Assembly: GCF_003461955.1 (NCBI RefSeq)
Contig: NZ_QTYB01000012.1
Span: forward strand, 62,001 to 126,000
Length of the DNA stretch: 64,000 nucleotides
Source of the DNA: Ruminococcus sp. AM36-2AA
GTDB taxonomy: Bacteria > Bacillota > Clostridia > Lachnospirales > Lachnospiraceae
Reading direction: 5' to 3'
The notes under the pieces were generated by a model, which worked only from the letters and a program-made list of their open reading frames with translations, did no database searches and was not told the origin of the DNA. A program made the translations under genes and the position numbers. Positions within the stretch are counted from its first letter, which is position 1. Each line of letters starts with the position of its first letter. Positions 1 through 9,753 of this stretch are shown one piece after another.

Positions 1-2
1 AA

Positions 3-1088
3 TATGGAATGATCCCGGGAGCGATTTCTGTTCCGGAACAGGAACTGGAAGAACGGGCAGAAGAACTGAAAGGGGATAAAATCCCGGTTCTTTACTGTAC
101 CAGAGGACTTTTCAGCCAGGAAGGGGCAGGGATGCTCCGGGAAAAGGGAATTCCCGCACGGAGTCTGAAAGGCGGATATACAGGATGGCTTTTTCAGCAG
201 ATGCAGAAAGAGTCCAAGAAAGGGGACAGTGAAGAAACGGAAAATGAGGCAATGGAACAGCGCCGGAAAGATATCGAGCTGAGCATCCGCAAGAAATTCC
301 ACAAGCAGCTGTTTTCCAGATTCGCCAGAGGGATCAATGACTATGAACTGGTGAAACCGGGAGATAAGATCGCGGTCTGTATTTCCGGCGGTAAGGATTC
401 CATGTTGATGGCAAAACTGTTCCAGGAACTGAAACGTCATAACAAGTTTCCTTTTGAACTGGTATTTCTTGTGATGGACCCGGGATATAATGAGGCCAAC
501 CGTGCGGTGATCGAACACAACGCCAAACTTCTCGGAATTCCTATCACAGTGTTTGAGACTGAGATCTTTGATGCAGTTTACAATGTGGAAAAATCTCCGT
601 GTTATCTCTGCGCCCGTATGCGAAGAGGATATCTTTACAGTAAGGCAAAGGAACTTGGATGCAACAAGATCGCTCTTGGCCATCACTATGATGATGTGAT
701 CGAGACGATCCTGATGGGAATGCTTTATGGAGCACAGGTACAGACTATGATGCCGAAACTCCACAGCACAAACTTCGAGGGGATGCAGCTGATCCGCCCC
801 ATGTATCTGATCCGTGAGGCAGATATCAAGCACTGGAGAGACTACAATGACCTGCATTTTATCCAGTGTGCCTGCAAGTTCACTGATACCTGTACTACCT
901 GCCGTACAGACGGCACCAGTGTTTCCAAGCGAATGGAGATCAAAAATCTCATTGCGGAGCTTAAGAAGGTAAATCCCCATATTGAAAGTAATATTTTCCG
1001 AAGTGTGGAAAACGTGAATCTTCATACAGTCATTGCCTATAAAAAAGACGGCGTGAAACATTCCTTCCTGGAAGGATATGACGACTGA
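3..1088 (+). CDS. ttcA: Rhodanese-TtcA-like tRNA thiolation protein (5' end missing)
   Basis: The reading frame is open to the first base of the window, so the gene is cut at its 5' end; the in-frame ATG at 9 is internal. The first ~60 visible residues are the C-terminal part of a rhodanese domain with the sulfur-carrying loop LYCTRG (Cys30 counted from the ATG at 9). A linker follows, then a PP-loop ATP pyrophosphatase with SGGKDS (126-131) and two cysteine pairs, CYLC and CTTC. TtcA proteins use such cysteines to hold a [4Fe-4S] cluster and thiolate C32 of tRNA. Fusion to a rhodanese suggests that the sulfur is delivered in cis (inference). A related PP-loop tRNA thiolase of other specificity is the main alternative. 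A hairpin follows the stop. Confidence 0.75.
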   Translation, partial: YGMIPGAISVPEQELEERAEELKGDKIPVLYCTRGLFSQEGAGMLREKGIPARSLKGGYTGWLFQQMQKESKKGDSEETENEAMEQRRKDIELSIRKKFHKQLFSRFARGINDYELVKPGDKIAVCISGGKDSMLMAKLFQELKRHNKFPFELVFLVMDPGYNEANRAVIEHNAKLLGIPITVFETEIFDAVYNVEKSPCYLCARMRRGYLYSKAKELGCNKIALGHHYDDVIETILMGMLYGAQVQTMMPKLHSTNFEGMQLIRPMYLIREADIKHWRDYNDLHFIQCACKFTDTCTTCRTDGTSVSKRMEIKNLIAELKKVNPHIESNIFRSVENVNLHTVIAYKKDGVKHSFLEGYDD

Positions 1089-1102
1089 AAGATATAAATA
1101 AT

Positions 1103-1169
1103 AAAAGCTGCCACCGGAGTTATGGGCCTGTTTGAGGCTTATGGTTCTGGAAGGCAGCTTTTGCTTTTT
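1103..1169. terminator. Candidate bidirectional terminator between ttcA-like gene and the 125-aa gene
   Basis: A perfect 10-bp inverted repeat (aaaagctgcc at 1103-1112, ggcagctttt at 1153-1162) lies between two convergent genes, with A/T runs at both ends. The 40-nt loop is long for an intrinsic terminator, so this is a moderate call. Confidence 0.5.
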
Positions 1170-1218
1170 GAGTATATGGAATTATGGGGTAAATGCGTAT
1201 TGAGAACATTTACGTAAT

Positions 1219-1596
1219 CTATATGTTCTGCTTTGCAGAATGCTGGGCGCGGGCTTTTTCCCGCTGCCTGGTAAGATCATAATATTCATTAGAGACGATC
1301 CCACGGCTGGAAAGCGCTTCGTAAGTTTTCTGCTGTGCAGGGGTCATTTTCATTCCGATGGTGGAATTGACATCTGTCAGCACGCAGCCTGTTTTTTCTA
1401 CCAGCCAGAAAAGAGCGGAATCATCATCCGGGATCATTTTCCAGATTTCATTTTCCGTATATGGTAAAAGGGCCATAAGGGTCTTCAAATGTCCGTCCTG
1501 GATTAGGCGGTAATCCCCATCCGGCATGATGATGCCGTCACCGTAGAGTTCTTTTTTCTTTTCCATTTCTTTCAGAAGTTCTTCTGTAAGTTTCAT
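1219..1596 (-). CDS. Hypothetical protein, 125 aa
   Basis: I do not recognise this family. The ATG is preceded on the minus strand by an AAGGAG Shine-Dalgarno sequence at good spacing, which supports a real gene. The product is soluble, with no signal peptide or membrane segment. It has a charged helical start (KLTEELLKEMEKKKELYG), a central part rich in Leu/Asp with an FWLVEKTGC stretch, and a basic C-terminal tail. It converges on the ttcA-like gene with a shared hairpin between them, and it is transcribed alone. Function is unknown. Confidence 0.6.
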   Translation of the reverse strand: MKLTEELLKEMEKKKELYGDGIIMPDGDYRLIQDGHLKTLMALLPYTENEIWKMIPDDDSALFWLVEKTGCVLTDVNSTIGMKMTPAQQKTYEALSSRGIVSNEYYDLTRQREKARAQHSAKQNI

Positions 1597-1908
1597 GATC
1601 GGCTCCTTGAGATTTGCTGCTTGGGGCAGCTTTTTTGTGCTGTTTTAACCGAATCAAGGAAGTCCCCTGCGGGGTTGCGAATATCCGTTTGACTACGAGT
1701 TAAAAAAATAACGAACAGCGCCTATATTGTATGAAGAGAAGATCAAAATGTCAATAGGTTAAAAAATATTTTTAGCTGTTTAACAAGAGTTACAATTGTG
1801 CAATATGGATATTTTTTCGGAATGATGCGTTAAATCTATGTAAAATTCGTCGTAAAACAGGGACTCCTGTGGTATAATAAGAATATTCAAAAAATTCGAG
1901 GAAGGACG
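1597..1908. other. Intergenic region with a dispersed element and the PPK2 gene promoter
   Basis: 312 bases separate two divergent genes. The part from 1643 to 1709 is copy A of a dispersed element described in the findings: outer inverted repeat ttttaac/gttaaaa and an inner hairpin CCCC-TGC-GGGG at 1664-1674. The right part is AT-rich and carries the promoter of the downstream gene. Nothing else is recognised. Confidence 0.5.
1870..1878 (+). promoter_or_regulatory. Extended -10 promoter element of the PPK2 gene
   Basis: TGGTATAAT is a perfect extended -10 (TGnTATAAT), about 30 nt before the start codon. There is no good -35 hexamer, which is usual for extended -10 promoters. Confidence 0.55.
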
Positions 1909-3387
1909 ATGCAGATGTTAAAAAACTGGAACCCGGAACAGATTCCGGAAAAAGAGGATATCAAAGTGCGTTTAAGTGCTGCAAGAACCAGATTATATGA
2001 GCTGCAGATGGCTCTAAAGGAGCATAAGATTCCGGTGATCGTGTTGTTTGAAGGCTGGGGAGCTTCCGGAAAAGGCAGTACCATAAGTAAAGTGATCAAG
2101 AATATCGATCCCCGTTTTTTTAAAGTCGCAACTATGTCAGCGCCTACAGAAGAGGACCTTCGGAAACCATTTCTTTACCGGTATTTTAAGGAGATCCCGG
2201 AAGCCGGTAAATTTACATTCCTGGATTCCGGATGGATGGATCAGACCTGCCGGGAGCGCATGGACAAAAAACTGAAAGGGGATGATTATGTAAAACGGGT
2301 TGACAGCATCCGCAGATTTGAACGGCAGCTGACGGATAACGGATACGTACTTCTGAAATTCTTTATGCAGATCGACCGGAAAGATCAGGAGAAACGTATG
2401 GGCATCCTTCTGGAAAGCAAAGATACCCGATGGAGAGTGAATGAATACGATCTCTGGCAGAATGATCACTACAAGAAATGCAGAAAAGTTTTTGACCAGT
2501 ATATGCAGGATACCAACACTTCTTCTGCTCCGTGGTATATCGTAGATGCCAGTGACCGGAAATGGGCGGAATTACAGGTACTGGAAACCATGATCAGCAA
2601 CATCGAGGTTGCCATGGAGAATAGCAAACATGCTGTGCCGATTCTCCAGAATGTTTTTCCTCTGGTGGAGATGCCGAAATTAAGCGAGATCCCTCTGGAT
2701 GGAAAAGAAGTGGGAGACGAAGAGTACAAGGCAGAGCTTAAAGAACTCCAGGCGAAGCTCGGAAGCCTGCATAATCGGCTCTACCGCAAAAGAGTGCCGG
2801 TGATCATCACCTATGAAGGCTGGGATGCTGCCGGAAAAGGCGGAAATATCAAGAGGATCACGGAAGCTCTTGATCCCCGTGGTTTTGAGGTACATCCCAT
2901 CGCCAGCCCGGAACCTCATGAAAAAGCCCGTCATTATCTGTGGCGTTTCTGGACAAGGTTGCCTAAAGATGGACACATTGCCATATTTGACCGGACCTGG
3001 TATGGAAGAGTGATGGTGGAAAGACTGGAAGGTTTTTGCAGTGAGAACGACTGGAGACGTGCATACAATGAGATCAATGAATTCGAGAAGGAACTTTCCG
3101 ACTGGGGTGCTGTGATCGTGAAATTCTGGGTCCACATTGATAAAGATACCCAGCTTGCAAGATTTAATGACCGCCAGAACAATCCGGAAAAACAGTGGAA
3201 GATCACAGATGAGGACTGGAGAAACCGTGAAAAATGGGATCAGTATGAAACCGCAGTGGATGAAATGCTGCAAAAGACCAGTACTGTTTATGCGCCATGG
3301 CATATCCTGGAATCGGTAGACAAAAAATATGCAAGGCTGAAAGCACTTCGGATCGTGATCGAAGAAATTGAGAAAGCGCTGAAATAA
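1909..3387 (+). CDS. pap: Polyphosphate:AMP phosphotransferase (two PPK2 domains)
   Basis: A 492-aa protein made of two tandem PPK2 kinase domains. Each has its own P-loop-like motif (EGWGASGKG near residue 48, EGWDAAGKG near 304) and a Walker-B/lid region; the second keeps the catalytic-looking FDRTWYGR. Two-domain PPK2 enzymes of this length phosphorylate AMP to ADP with polyphosphate as donor, and usually only the C-terminal half is fully active. The first copy's lid reads LDSGWMDQ, lacking the FDRSWY-type motif, which fits that rule. The ATG at 1909 has GAGGAAGG upstream. The gene is monocistronic, with its own extended -10 promoter. Confidence 0.88.
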   Translation: MQMLKNWNPEQIPEKEDIKVRLSAARTRLYELQMALKEHKIPVIVLFEGWGASGKGSTISKVIKNIDPRFFKVATMSAPTEEDLRKPFLYRYFKEIPEAGKFTFLDSGWMDQTCRERMDKKLKGDDYVKRVDSIRRFERQLTDNGYVLLKFFMQIDRKDQEKRMGILLESKDTRWRVNEYDLWQNDHYKKCRKVFDQYMQDTNTSSAPWYIVDASDRKWAELQVLETMISNIEVAMENSKHAVPILQNVFPLVEMPKLSEIPLDGKEVGDEEYKAELKELQAKLGSLHNRLYRKRVPVIITYEGWDAAGKGGNIKRITEALDPRGFEVHPIASPEPHEKARHYLWRFWTRLPKDGHIAIFDRTWYGRVMVERLEGFCSENDWRRAYNEINEFEKELSDWGAVIVKFWVHIDKDTQLARFNDRQNNPEKQWKITDEDWRNREKWDQYETAVDEMLQKTSTVYAPWHILESVDKKYARLKALRIVIEEIEKALK

Positions 3388-3455
3388 CAGAAAACAGAAG
3401 TTGCCTGTGAATGCCCGTTTTATGCGGGTATAGACATGGAATCAACATAAAAAAA

Positions 3456-3524
3456 TGCGGCAGGGTAACGGACATTATTTTATAAAAAGTTTTATAAAAG
3501 AGTGCCGGTGTATATTCTGCCGCA
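3456..3524. terminator. Inverted repeat between convergent pap and sigG
   Basis: tgcggcag at 3456-3463 pairs perfectly with ctgccgca at 3517-3524 in the gap between convergent genes. A/T-rich sequence lies on either side. It may act as a terminator in both directions, although the loop is long. Confidence 0.4.
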
Positions 3525-3588
3525 ATGATTTTGTTATGGGTTACATAGTCAATGCAGATGGTTTTATCTGTCTGGTATAGCGTTTGGG

Positions 3589-4368
3589 TTAATTCCTGAG
3601 ATAATTCCGCATACTGCGAAGGGCATGTTTTTCCAGGCGGCTGACCTGGGCCTGGGAGATCCCGATCTCATCGGCAACTTCCATCTGGGTTTTTCCTTCG
3701 TAGAAGCGGAGATCAATAATGTGTCGTTCCCGTTCTCCCAGCCGGTTCATGGCGTCCCGGAGAGAAATATCTTCCACCCAGTTTTCCTCCCGGTTCTTTT
3801 TGTCGCTGATCTGATCCATGACATAGAGAGTATCTCCTCCTTCGGAATACACCGGCTCAAAAAGGCTCACCGGGCTCTGGATCGCATCCATGGCATAGAC
3901 GATCATTTCCTTGTCAATGCCGATCTCATCAGCGATCTCCGCGATGGTAGGCTCTTTGAGATGCTGCCGCATATAGTTTTCCCTGGTGTAGATGGTTTTG
4001 TAGGCGATATCCCGCAGAGAGCGGCTGACCCGTATGCTGTTGTTATCCCGGAGATATCTTCGGATCTCACCGACGATCATAGGAACTGCATAGGTAGAAA
4101 ACTTTACCTGAAGGGTGGTATCAAAATTATCGATTGCTTTGATCAGGCCGATACAGCCGATCTGAAAAAGGTCATCTGGATTTTCACTGCTGTTCTGAAA
4201 ACGGCGGATCACGCTTAAAACAAGCCGCAGATTGCCTTTGATGTACAATTCTCTGGCTTCTTCATCGCCAGCTTTGATTCTTTTGAAGAGCTCATCCTTT
4301 TCTTCCTGGTTGAGAACAGGAAGCGTTGAGGTATTTACTCCGCAGATTTCAACTTTATTCAGTGCCAT
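3589..4368 (-). CDS. sigG: Forespore sigma factor SigG
   Basis: 259 aa, very close to the length and sequence pattern of Bacillus SigG. It begins with the SigG-specific NKVEICGV stretch and has region 2 (NLRLVLSVI, DDLFQIGCIGLIKAIDNF, KFSTYAVPMI), region 3 (RVSRSLRDIAYK) and a region-4 helix-turn-helix (GKTQMEVADEIGISQAQVSRLEKHAL). SigG directs late forespore transcription in sporulation. The start has a GGAGGA ribosome site. The gene follows a ymxH-like gene on the same strand, an arrangement seen in clostridia. SigF is the only close alternative, and the N-terminal signature argues against it. Confidence 0.95.
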   Translation of the reverse strand: MALNKVEICGVNTSTLPVLNQEEKDELFKRIKAGDEEARELYIKGNLRLVLSVIRRFQNSSENPDDLFQIGCIGLIKAIDNFDTTLQVKFSTYAVPMIVGEIRRYLRDNNSIRVSRSLRDIAYKTIYTRENYMRQHLKEPTIAEIADEIGIDKEMIVYAMDAIQSPVSLFEPVYSEGGDTLYVMDQISDKKNREENWVEDISLRDAMNRLGERERHIIDLRFYEGKTQMEVADEIGISQAQVSRLEKHALRSMRNYLRN

Positions 4369-4481
4369 CTTAGAATCCTCCTTGTCTTGTCAGTACATTA
4401 AGATGATTCTCAGAGGGCGGTTGAAATATACTTTTCCGGGGAAAATATAAAAAATAAAGGGCCTTGACAAATGTAGTCGGT

Positions 4482-4736
4482 TCAGTCTCCTCCCAGCCGT
4501 TTTTCATCACGGAAATCAACAAGGATGATATCTTCACCAATCTGGCGGATGCAGTCCCAGGGGATGATGCATTCACTTTCTCTTGAAAAACACCAGCAGA
4601 ATTTCCCGGGTTCCGGCATGATCAGGGCTTTCAGCCGGGCGGTTTCACAGCAGAATTCCACATCAAGAGGACAGCCAAGGCTACGGCAGGTGTGGATATT
4701 GATCACTTCTTTCTGTTTCAGTTCGCAGATACGCAT
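4482..4736 (-). CDS. YlmC/YmxH family sporulation-associated PRC-barrel protein
   Basis: 84 aa, a single PRC-barrel-like domain resembling Bacillus YlmC/YmxH. The N-terminal ICELKQKEVINIHTCRSLG and the C-terminal IPWDCIRQIGEDIILV match the family. Members are small proteins of unknown biochemical role, often under sporulation sigma factors. It is rich in cysteine (six Cys), unlike the Bacillus member. It sits 113 nt upstream of sigG on the same strand and is divergent from nrdR. A role in sporulation is inferred from family and neighbour. Confidence 0.8.
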   Translation of the reverse strand: MRICELKQKEVINIHTCRSLGCPLDVEFCCETARLKALIMPEPGKFCWCFSRESECIIPWDCIRQIGEDIILVDFRDEKRLGGD

Positions 4737-4795
4737 AAATTCATCACCTGATATGATTTTATGGAAAATCTGTAAAATTTATGCAAGTCCGATTA

Positions 4796-4825
4796 TTGAC
4801 ACATTATATGCATTTATTCTATAAT
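4796..4825 (+). promoter_or_regulatory. SigA-type promoter of nrdR
   Basis: TTGACA (4796-4801), an 18-nt spacer and TATAAT (4820-4825): both hexamers match consensus. It lies about 50 nt before the nrdR start. Confidence 0.8.
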
Positions 4826-4874
4826 AAAAACAAATTTAGTAATGATTTTTTGATCCGGAAAGGGGGAGAGTTCC

Positions 4875-5324
4875 GTGAGATGTCCGTTCTGTAACCAGGA
4901 TAATACAAGAGTTGTAGATTCCAGACCTGTAGAGGATACCAATTCTATCCGCCGCCGCCGTCTCTGTGATGCCTGCGGAAAGCGTTTTACAACTTATGAG
5001 AAGGTGGAAACGATTCCACTGACTGTGATCAAGAAGGATCAGAACCGGGAGAGCTATAAACGTTCCAAGATCCAGGATGGTGTTCTTCGTGCCTGCTATA
5101 AACGCCCCATTCCCATTGAGAGAGTGGAAGAGATGATCGATTCCATAGAAGGGGATATTTTCCGGTCAGAAGATCGTGAGATCAGCAGCACCAAGATCGG
5201 AGAGATCGTCATGGAGCATCTGAAGGATCTGGATGCTGTGGCATATGTACGTTTTGCGTCTGTATATAGGGAATTTAAAGATGTCAGTACCTTTATGGAC
5301 GAGCTGAAGAAACTGATCAACTGA
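4875..5324 (+). CDS. nrdR: Transcriptional repressor NrdR
   Basis: 149 aa, GTG start with a strong AAAGGGGGA site. The N-terminal zinc ribbon has CPFC and CDAC pairs, followed by the basic RRRRLCDACGKRFTTYE stretch and an ATP-cone domain. NrdR senses dATP/ATP and represses ribonucleotide reductase genes by binding NrdR boxes. Length and architecture are those of the family. It is followed by a strong hairpin shared with convergent gdhA. No ribonucleotide reductase gene is present here, so regulation is in trans. Confidence 0.95.
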   Translation: MRCPFCNQDNTRVVDSRPVEDTNSIRRRRLCDACGKRFTTYEKVETIPLTVIKKDQNRESYKRSKIQDGVLRACYKRPIPIERVEEMIDSIEGDIFRSEDREISSTKIGEIVMEHLKDLDAVAYVRFASVYREFKDVSTFMDELKKLIN

Positions 5325-5348
5325 AAAACTCATAATAACATATAAAAA

Positions 5349-5389
5349 AACAGGGACCTCATGGGGAAAATTCCTCTGCGGTCCCTGTT
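5349..5389. terminator. Bidirectional intrinsic terminator (nrdR / gdhA)
   Basis: aacagggacc (5349-5358) and ggtccctgtt (5380-5389) form a perfect 10-bp stem between convergent genes. An A-run lies upstream and T-rich sequence downstream, so it can serve both strands. Confidence 0.8.
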
Positions 5390-5421
5390 ATAATTTATGT
5401 TAATGATTCAGGAAACTTAAA

Positions 5422-6810
<1,389 letters not shown>

Positions 6811-6978
6811 CTATTATACATTAACCTGCTAAAAAAGGGAAGTGCTAAATTAAAATTTTTAAAATTTTTATTTCTTGCGTTGAAAGCACAAATGTGAGAA
6901 GATATAGAAATAGATATTTTTTGACTATGAAAATAAAATGGTTAAATAATAGTGAAAATGAGAAGAGGAGTGGTTTTT

Positions 6979-8196
6979 ATGAGAACATTCGGGAAATCAT
7001 CAAAGCTTGATAATGTATTGTATGACGTGCGTGGACCGGTTGTGGATGAGGCTGCCAGAATGGAAGAAGATGGGATGGAGATCCTGAAGCTGAATATCGG
7101 TAACCCGTATCCGTTTGGATTTTCCGCACCGCAGGAAGTGATCCTGGATATGCTTAGTAATGTACGTACTTCACAGGGATATTCCGATTCCAAGGGTATT
7201 TTTTCCGCAAGAAAGGCGATCATGCAGTATGCCCAGCTTCGCGGGATCCCGGGAGTTACCATTAATGATATTTATACAGGAAATGGTGTCAGTGAGCTGA
7301 TCAATCTCTGTATGCAGGCACTTCTGGATAACGGGGATGAGATCTTGATCCCGGCTCCGGATTATCCCCTGTGGACGGCAACTGCCACACTGGCAGGAGG
7401 AAATGTAGTCCACTATATCTGTGATGAGCAGTCTGACTGGTATCCGGATATCGAGGATATCAAGAGTAAGATCACACCAAGGACTAAAGCGATCGTTATC
7501 ATCAATCCAAATAACCCGACAGGTGCCGTATATCCGAAGGAGATCCTGGAGCAGATCGCGGACATTGCAAGAGAGCATGAGCTGATCATCTTTTCCGATG
7601 AGATCTATGACCGCCTTGTTATGGATGGATACAAACATACTTCCATCGCTTCTCTTGCGCCGGATGTATTCTGCGTGACATTTTCAGGACTGTCAAAGTC
7701 TCATATGATCGCAGGTTTCCGTATCGGATGGATGATCTTAAGCGGAGCCAAGAACAAGGCTAAAGGTTATATAGAGGGAATCAACATGCTTTCTTCCATG
7801 CGCCTTTGCTCCAATGTTCCGGCACAGTCGATTGTACAGACTGCACTGGGCGGATATCAGAGTGTCAATGAGTATATCCAGCCAGGCGGACGTGTTTACG
7901 AGCAGAGAGATTTTATCTATAAGGCTCTGAATGATATTCCGGGAATTTCCGCTGTAAAGCCGCGTGCGGCATTTTACATATTCCCGAAGATCGATACCGA
8001 GAAATTCAATATCTATAATGATGAGCAGTTTGCCCTGGATTTCCTTCATGACAAGCAGGTTCTCATCGTTCCGGGTAAAGGCTTTAACTGGAACCAGCCG
8101 GATCATTTCCGTATTGTTTATCTGCCGGATATCCGTCAGCTGGATAAGGCAATGAAGAAGATGAAAGAGTTCTTTGCTACATATAAGCAGGTCTGA
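6979..8196 (+). CDS. PLP-dependent aminotransferase, AlaA/AlaT-like
   Basis: 405 aa from the ATG at 6979, which has AGAAGAGGAG eight bases before it; GTG 6952 and ATG 6958 are in frame but lack a ribosome site. Fold-type I class I aminotransferase: NPNNPTGAVYP loop, SDEIYDRL, the PLP-lysine motif SGLSKSHMIAGFRIGW and a C-terminal Arg in FRIVYLP. It resembles E. coli AlaA, 405 aa, which transfers the amino group between glutamate/2-oxoglutarate and pyruvate/alanine. Substrate is inferred from similarity and from divergent gdhA next door. Confidence 0.85.
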   Translation: MRTFGKSSKLDNVLYDVRGPVVDEAARMEEDGMEILKLNIGNPYPFGFSAPQEVILDMLSNVRTSQGYSDSKGIFSARKAIMQYAQLRGIPGVTINDIYTGNGVSELINLCMQALLDNGDEILIPAPDYPLWTATATLAGGNVVHYICDEQSDWYPDIEDIKSKITPRTKAIVIINPNNPTGAVYPKEILEQIADIAREHELIIFSDEIYDRLVMDGYKHTSIASLAPDVFCVTFSGLSKSHMIAGFRIGWMILSGAKNKAKGYIEGINMLSSMRLCSNVPAQSIVQTALGGYQSVNEYIQPGGRVYEQRDFIYKALNDIPGISAVKPRAAFYIFPKIDTEKFNIYNDEQFALDFLHDKQVLIVPGKGFNWNQPDHFRIVYLPDIRQLDKAMKKMKEFFATYKQV

Positions 8197-8220
8197 TCAC
8201 CAATACAAATATTTTCGGCA

Positions 8221-8249
8221 TAGACCAAAACGGAAAAAAATGCTATAAT
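8221..8249 (+). promoter_or_regulatory. Promoter of citrate synthase gene
   Basis: TAGACC (8221-8226), 17 nt and TATAAT (8244-8249). The ~120-nt leader contains a hairpin, atatcccg/cgggatat (8260-8286), upstream of the ribosome site. Confidence 0.6.
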
Positions 8250-8376
8250 CATATCTGAAATATCCCGGTCATCAGGGTCGGGATATATGAAATAAGACCA
8301 GAATTGCTTGAGAGGGGAATGAGGAGGGACCGTTATCGGACAGCAATAAAACAGAAATCGAAAGGGGAAATAACGG

Positions 8377-9738
8377 ATGAGCAAATTCAACATGAAAGTG
8401 ACACCTGAGATTGAGAAACTTACGCAGATCTGTCGTGAGAATGATAAACTGGATCTGTCTTTATATGGCAAGTACGATGTCAAGCGAGGTTTGCGTGACC
8501 TGAATGGAAAGGGTGTCCTTGCGGGACTTACCCAGATTTCCAATGTCCAGGCAACCAAGATCGTGGATGGGAAAGAGGTTCCCTGTGCAGGTAAGCTTTC
8601 TTACCGGGGATATGATATCAAGGATCTGACAAAAGGCTTCATCAATGACCGGCGTTTTGGTTTTGAGGAAGTAACCTATCTGCTTCTTTTCGGAAAACTT
8701 CCGAATCAGGAAGAACTGAATGAATTTTCCGGGATTCTTGCGAATCAGCGCCAGCTGCCGCGGAATTTTGTAAGGGATATCATTATGAAGGCGCCATCCA
8801 GAGATATTATGAATGCTCTGTCAAGAAGTGTGCTGACACTTTATTCCTACGACAAAGATCCGGATAATATTGAACTGGAGAATGTGCTCCGTCAGTGTAT
8901 CAATCTGATCAGTGTTTTCCCGTTGTTATCTGTTTATGCATATCAGGCCTATAATCATTATGAGAAAGGTAAGAGCCTTTATATCCATCAGCCGAAGAAG
9001 GAACTTTCCACAGCAGAAAATATCCTGCGCCTTTTAAGACCGGATAAGAAATATACGGCACTGGAGGCGGAGATTCTGGATATTGCTCTGATCCTTCATA
9101 TGGAGCATGGCGGCGGTAACAACTCTACCTTTACTACACATGTGGTTTCTTCTTCCGGAACCGATACGTATTCCGCAATTGCGGCAGCCCTGGGTTCTCT
9201 GAAAGGCCCGAAACACGGTGGCGCCAACATCAAAGTTGTAAAAATGTTCAATGATATGCGTAAGCATGTGCATGATTACAGTGATGAAGAGGAAGTCAGT
9301 GTTTACCTTAAGAAACTTCTTCACAAGGAGGCCTTTGATAAACGTGGGCTGATCTATGGTATGGGACATGCGATCTATTCTGTTTCCGATCCACGTGCAG
9401 AAGTATTTAAGGGGTATGTGGAGCAGCTTGCAAGAGAAAAAGGCAGAATGAAGGATTATCAGCTGTATGCTACGGTAGAGCGCCTTGCGCCAAAGGTTAT
9501 TGCAGAGGAGCGTAAGATCTATAAAGGTGTCAGTGCCAATGTGGACTTTTACAGTGGATTTGTTTACAGTATGCTGGATCTGCCCCTGGAACTCTACACA
9601 CCGATGTTTGCCATTGCACGTATTGTAGGCTGGAGTGCACATCGTATGGAAGAGCTTATCAATGTGGATAAAATTATCCGTCCTGCATATAAGAATGTTC
9701 TTCCGGAAGCAGAGTATATTCCTCTTGGTGAGCGATAG
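8377..9738 (+). CDS. gltA: Citrate synthase
   Basis: 453 aa, longer at the N terminus than the ~370-aa Bacillus enzyme, as in clostridial citrate synthases. Active-site regions visible: LSYRGYDIKDL, LHMEHGGGNNSTFTTHVVSSSGTD with catalytic His, GSLKGPKHGGAN, MGHAIYSVSDPRA, and NVDFYSG near the end. It condenses oxaloacetate and acetyl-CoA. A 2-methylcitrate synthase activity cannot be excluded from sequence alone. In such anaerobes it feeds an incomplete oxidative branch to 2-oxoglutarate, which suits the nearby gdhA. GAAAGGGGAA precedes the ATG. Confidence 0.92.
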   Translation: MSKFNMKVTPEIEKLTQICRENDKLDLSLYGKYDVKRGLRDLNGKGVLAGLTQISNVQATKIVDGKEVPCAGKLSYRGYDIKDLTKGFINDRRFGFEEVTYLLLFGKLPNQEELNEFSGILANQRQLPRNFVRDIIMKAPSRDIMNALSRSVLTLYSYDKDPDNIELENVLRQCINLISVFPLLSVYAYQAYNHYEKGKSLYIHQPKKELSTAENILRLLRPDKKYTALEAEILDIALILHMEHGGGNNSTFTTHVVSSSGTDTYSAIAAALGSLKGPKHGGANIKVVKMFNDMRKHVHDYSDEEEVSVYLKKLLHKEAFDKRGLIYGMGHAIYSVSDPRAEVFKGYVEQLAREKGRMKDYQLYATVERLAPKVIAEERKIYKGVSANVDFYSGFVYSMLDLPLELYTPMFAIARIVGWSAHRMEELINVDKIIRPAYKNVLPEAEYIPLGER

Positions 9739-9753
9739 GAAAGGCAATGGAAA

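Noticed and set aside
4370..4481. A SigF/SigG-type promoter before sigG (GTATA and CATCTTA on the minus strand)
   Set aside because: Both boxes resemble the consensus, but the 21-nt spacer is too long for that class.
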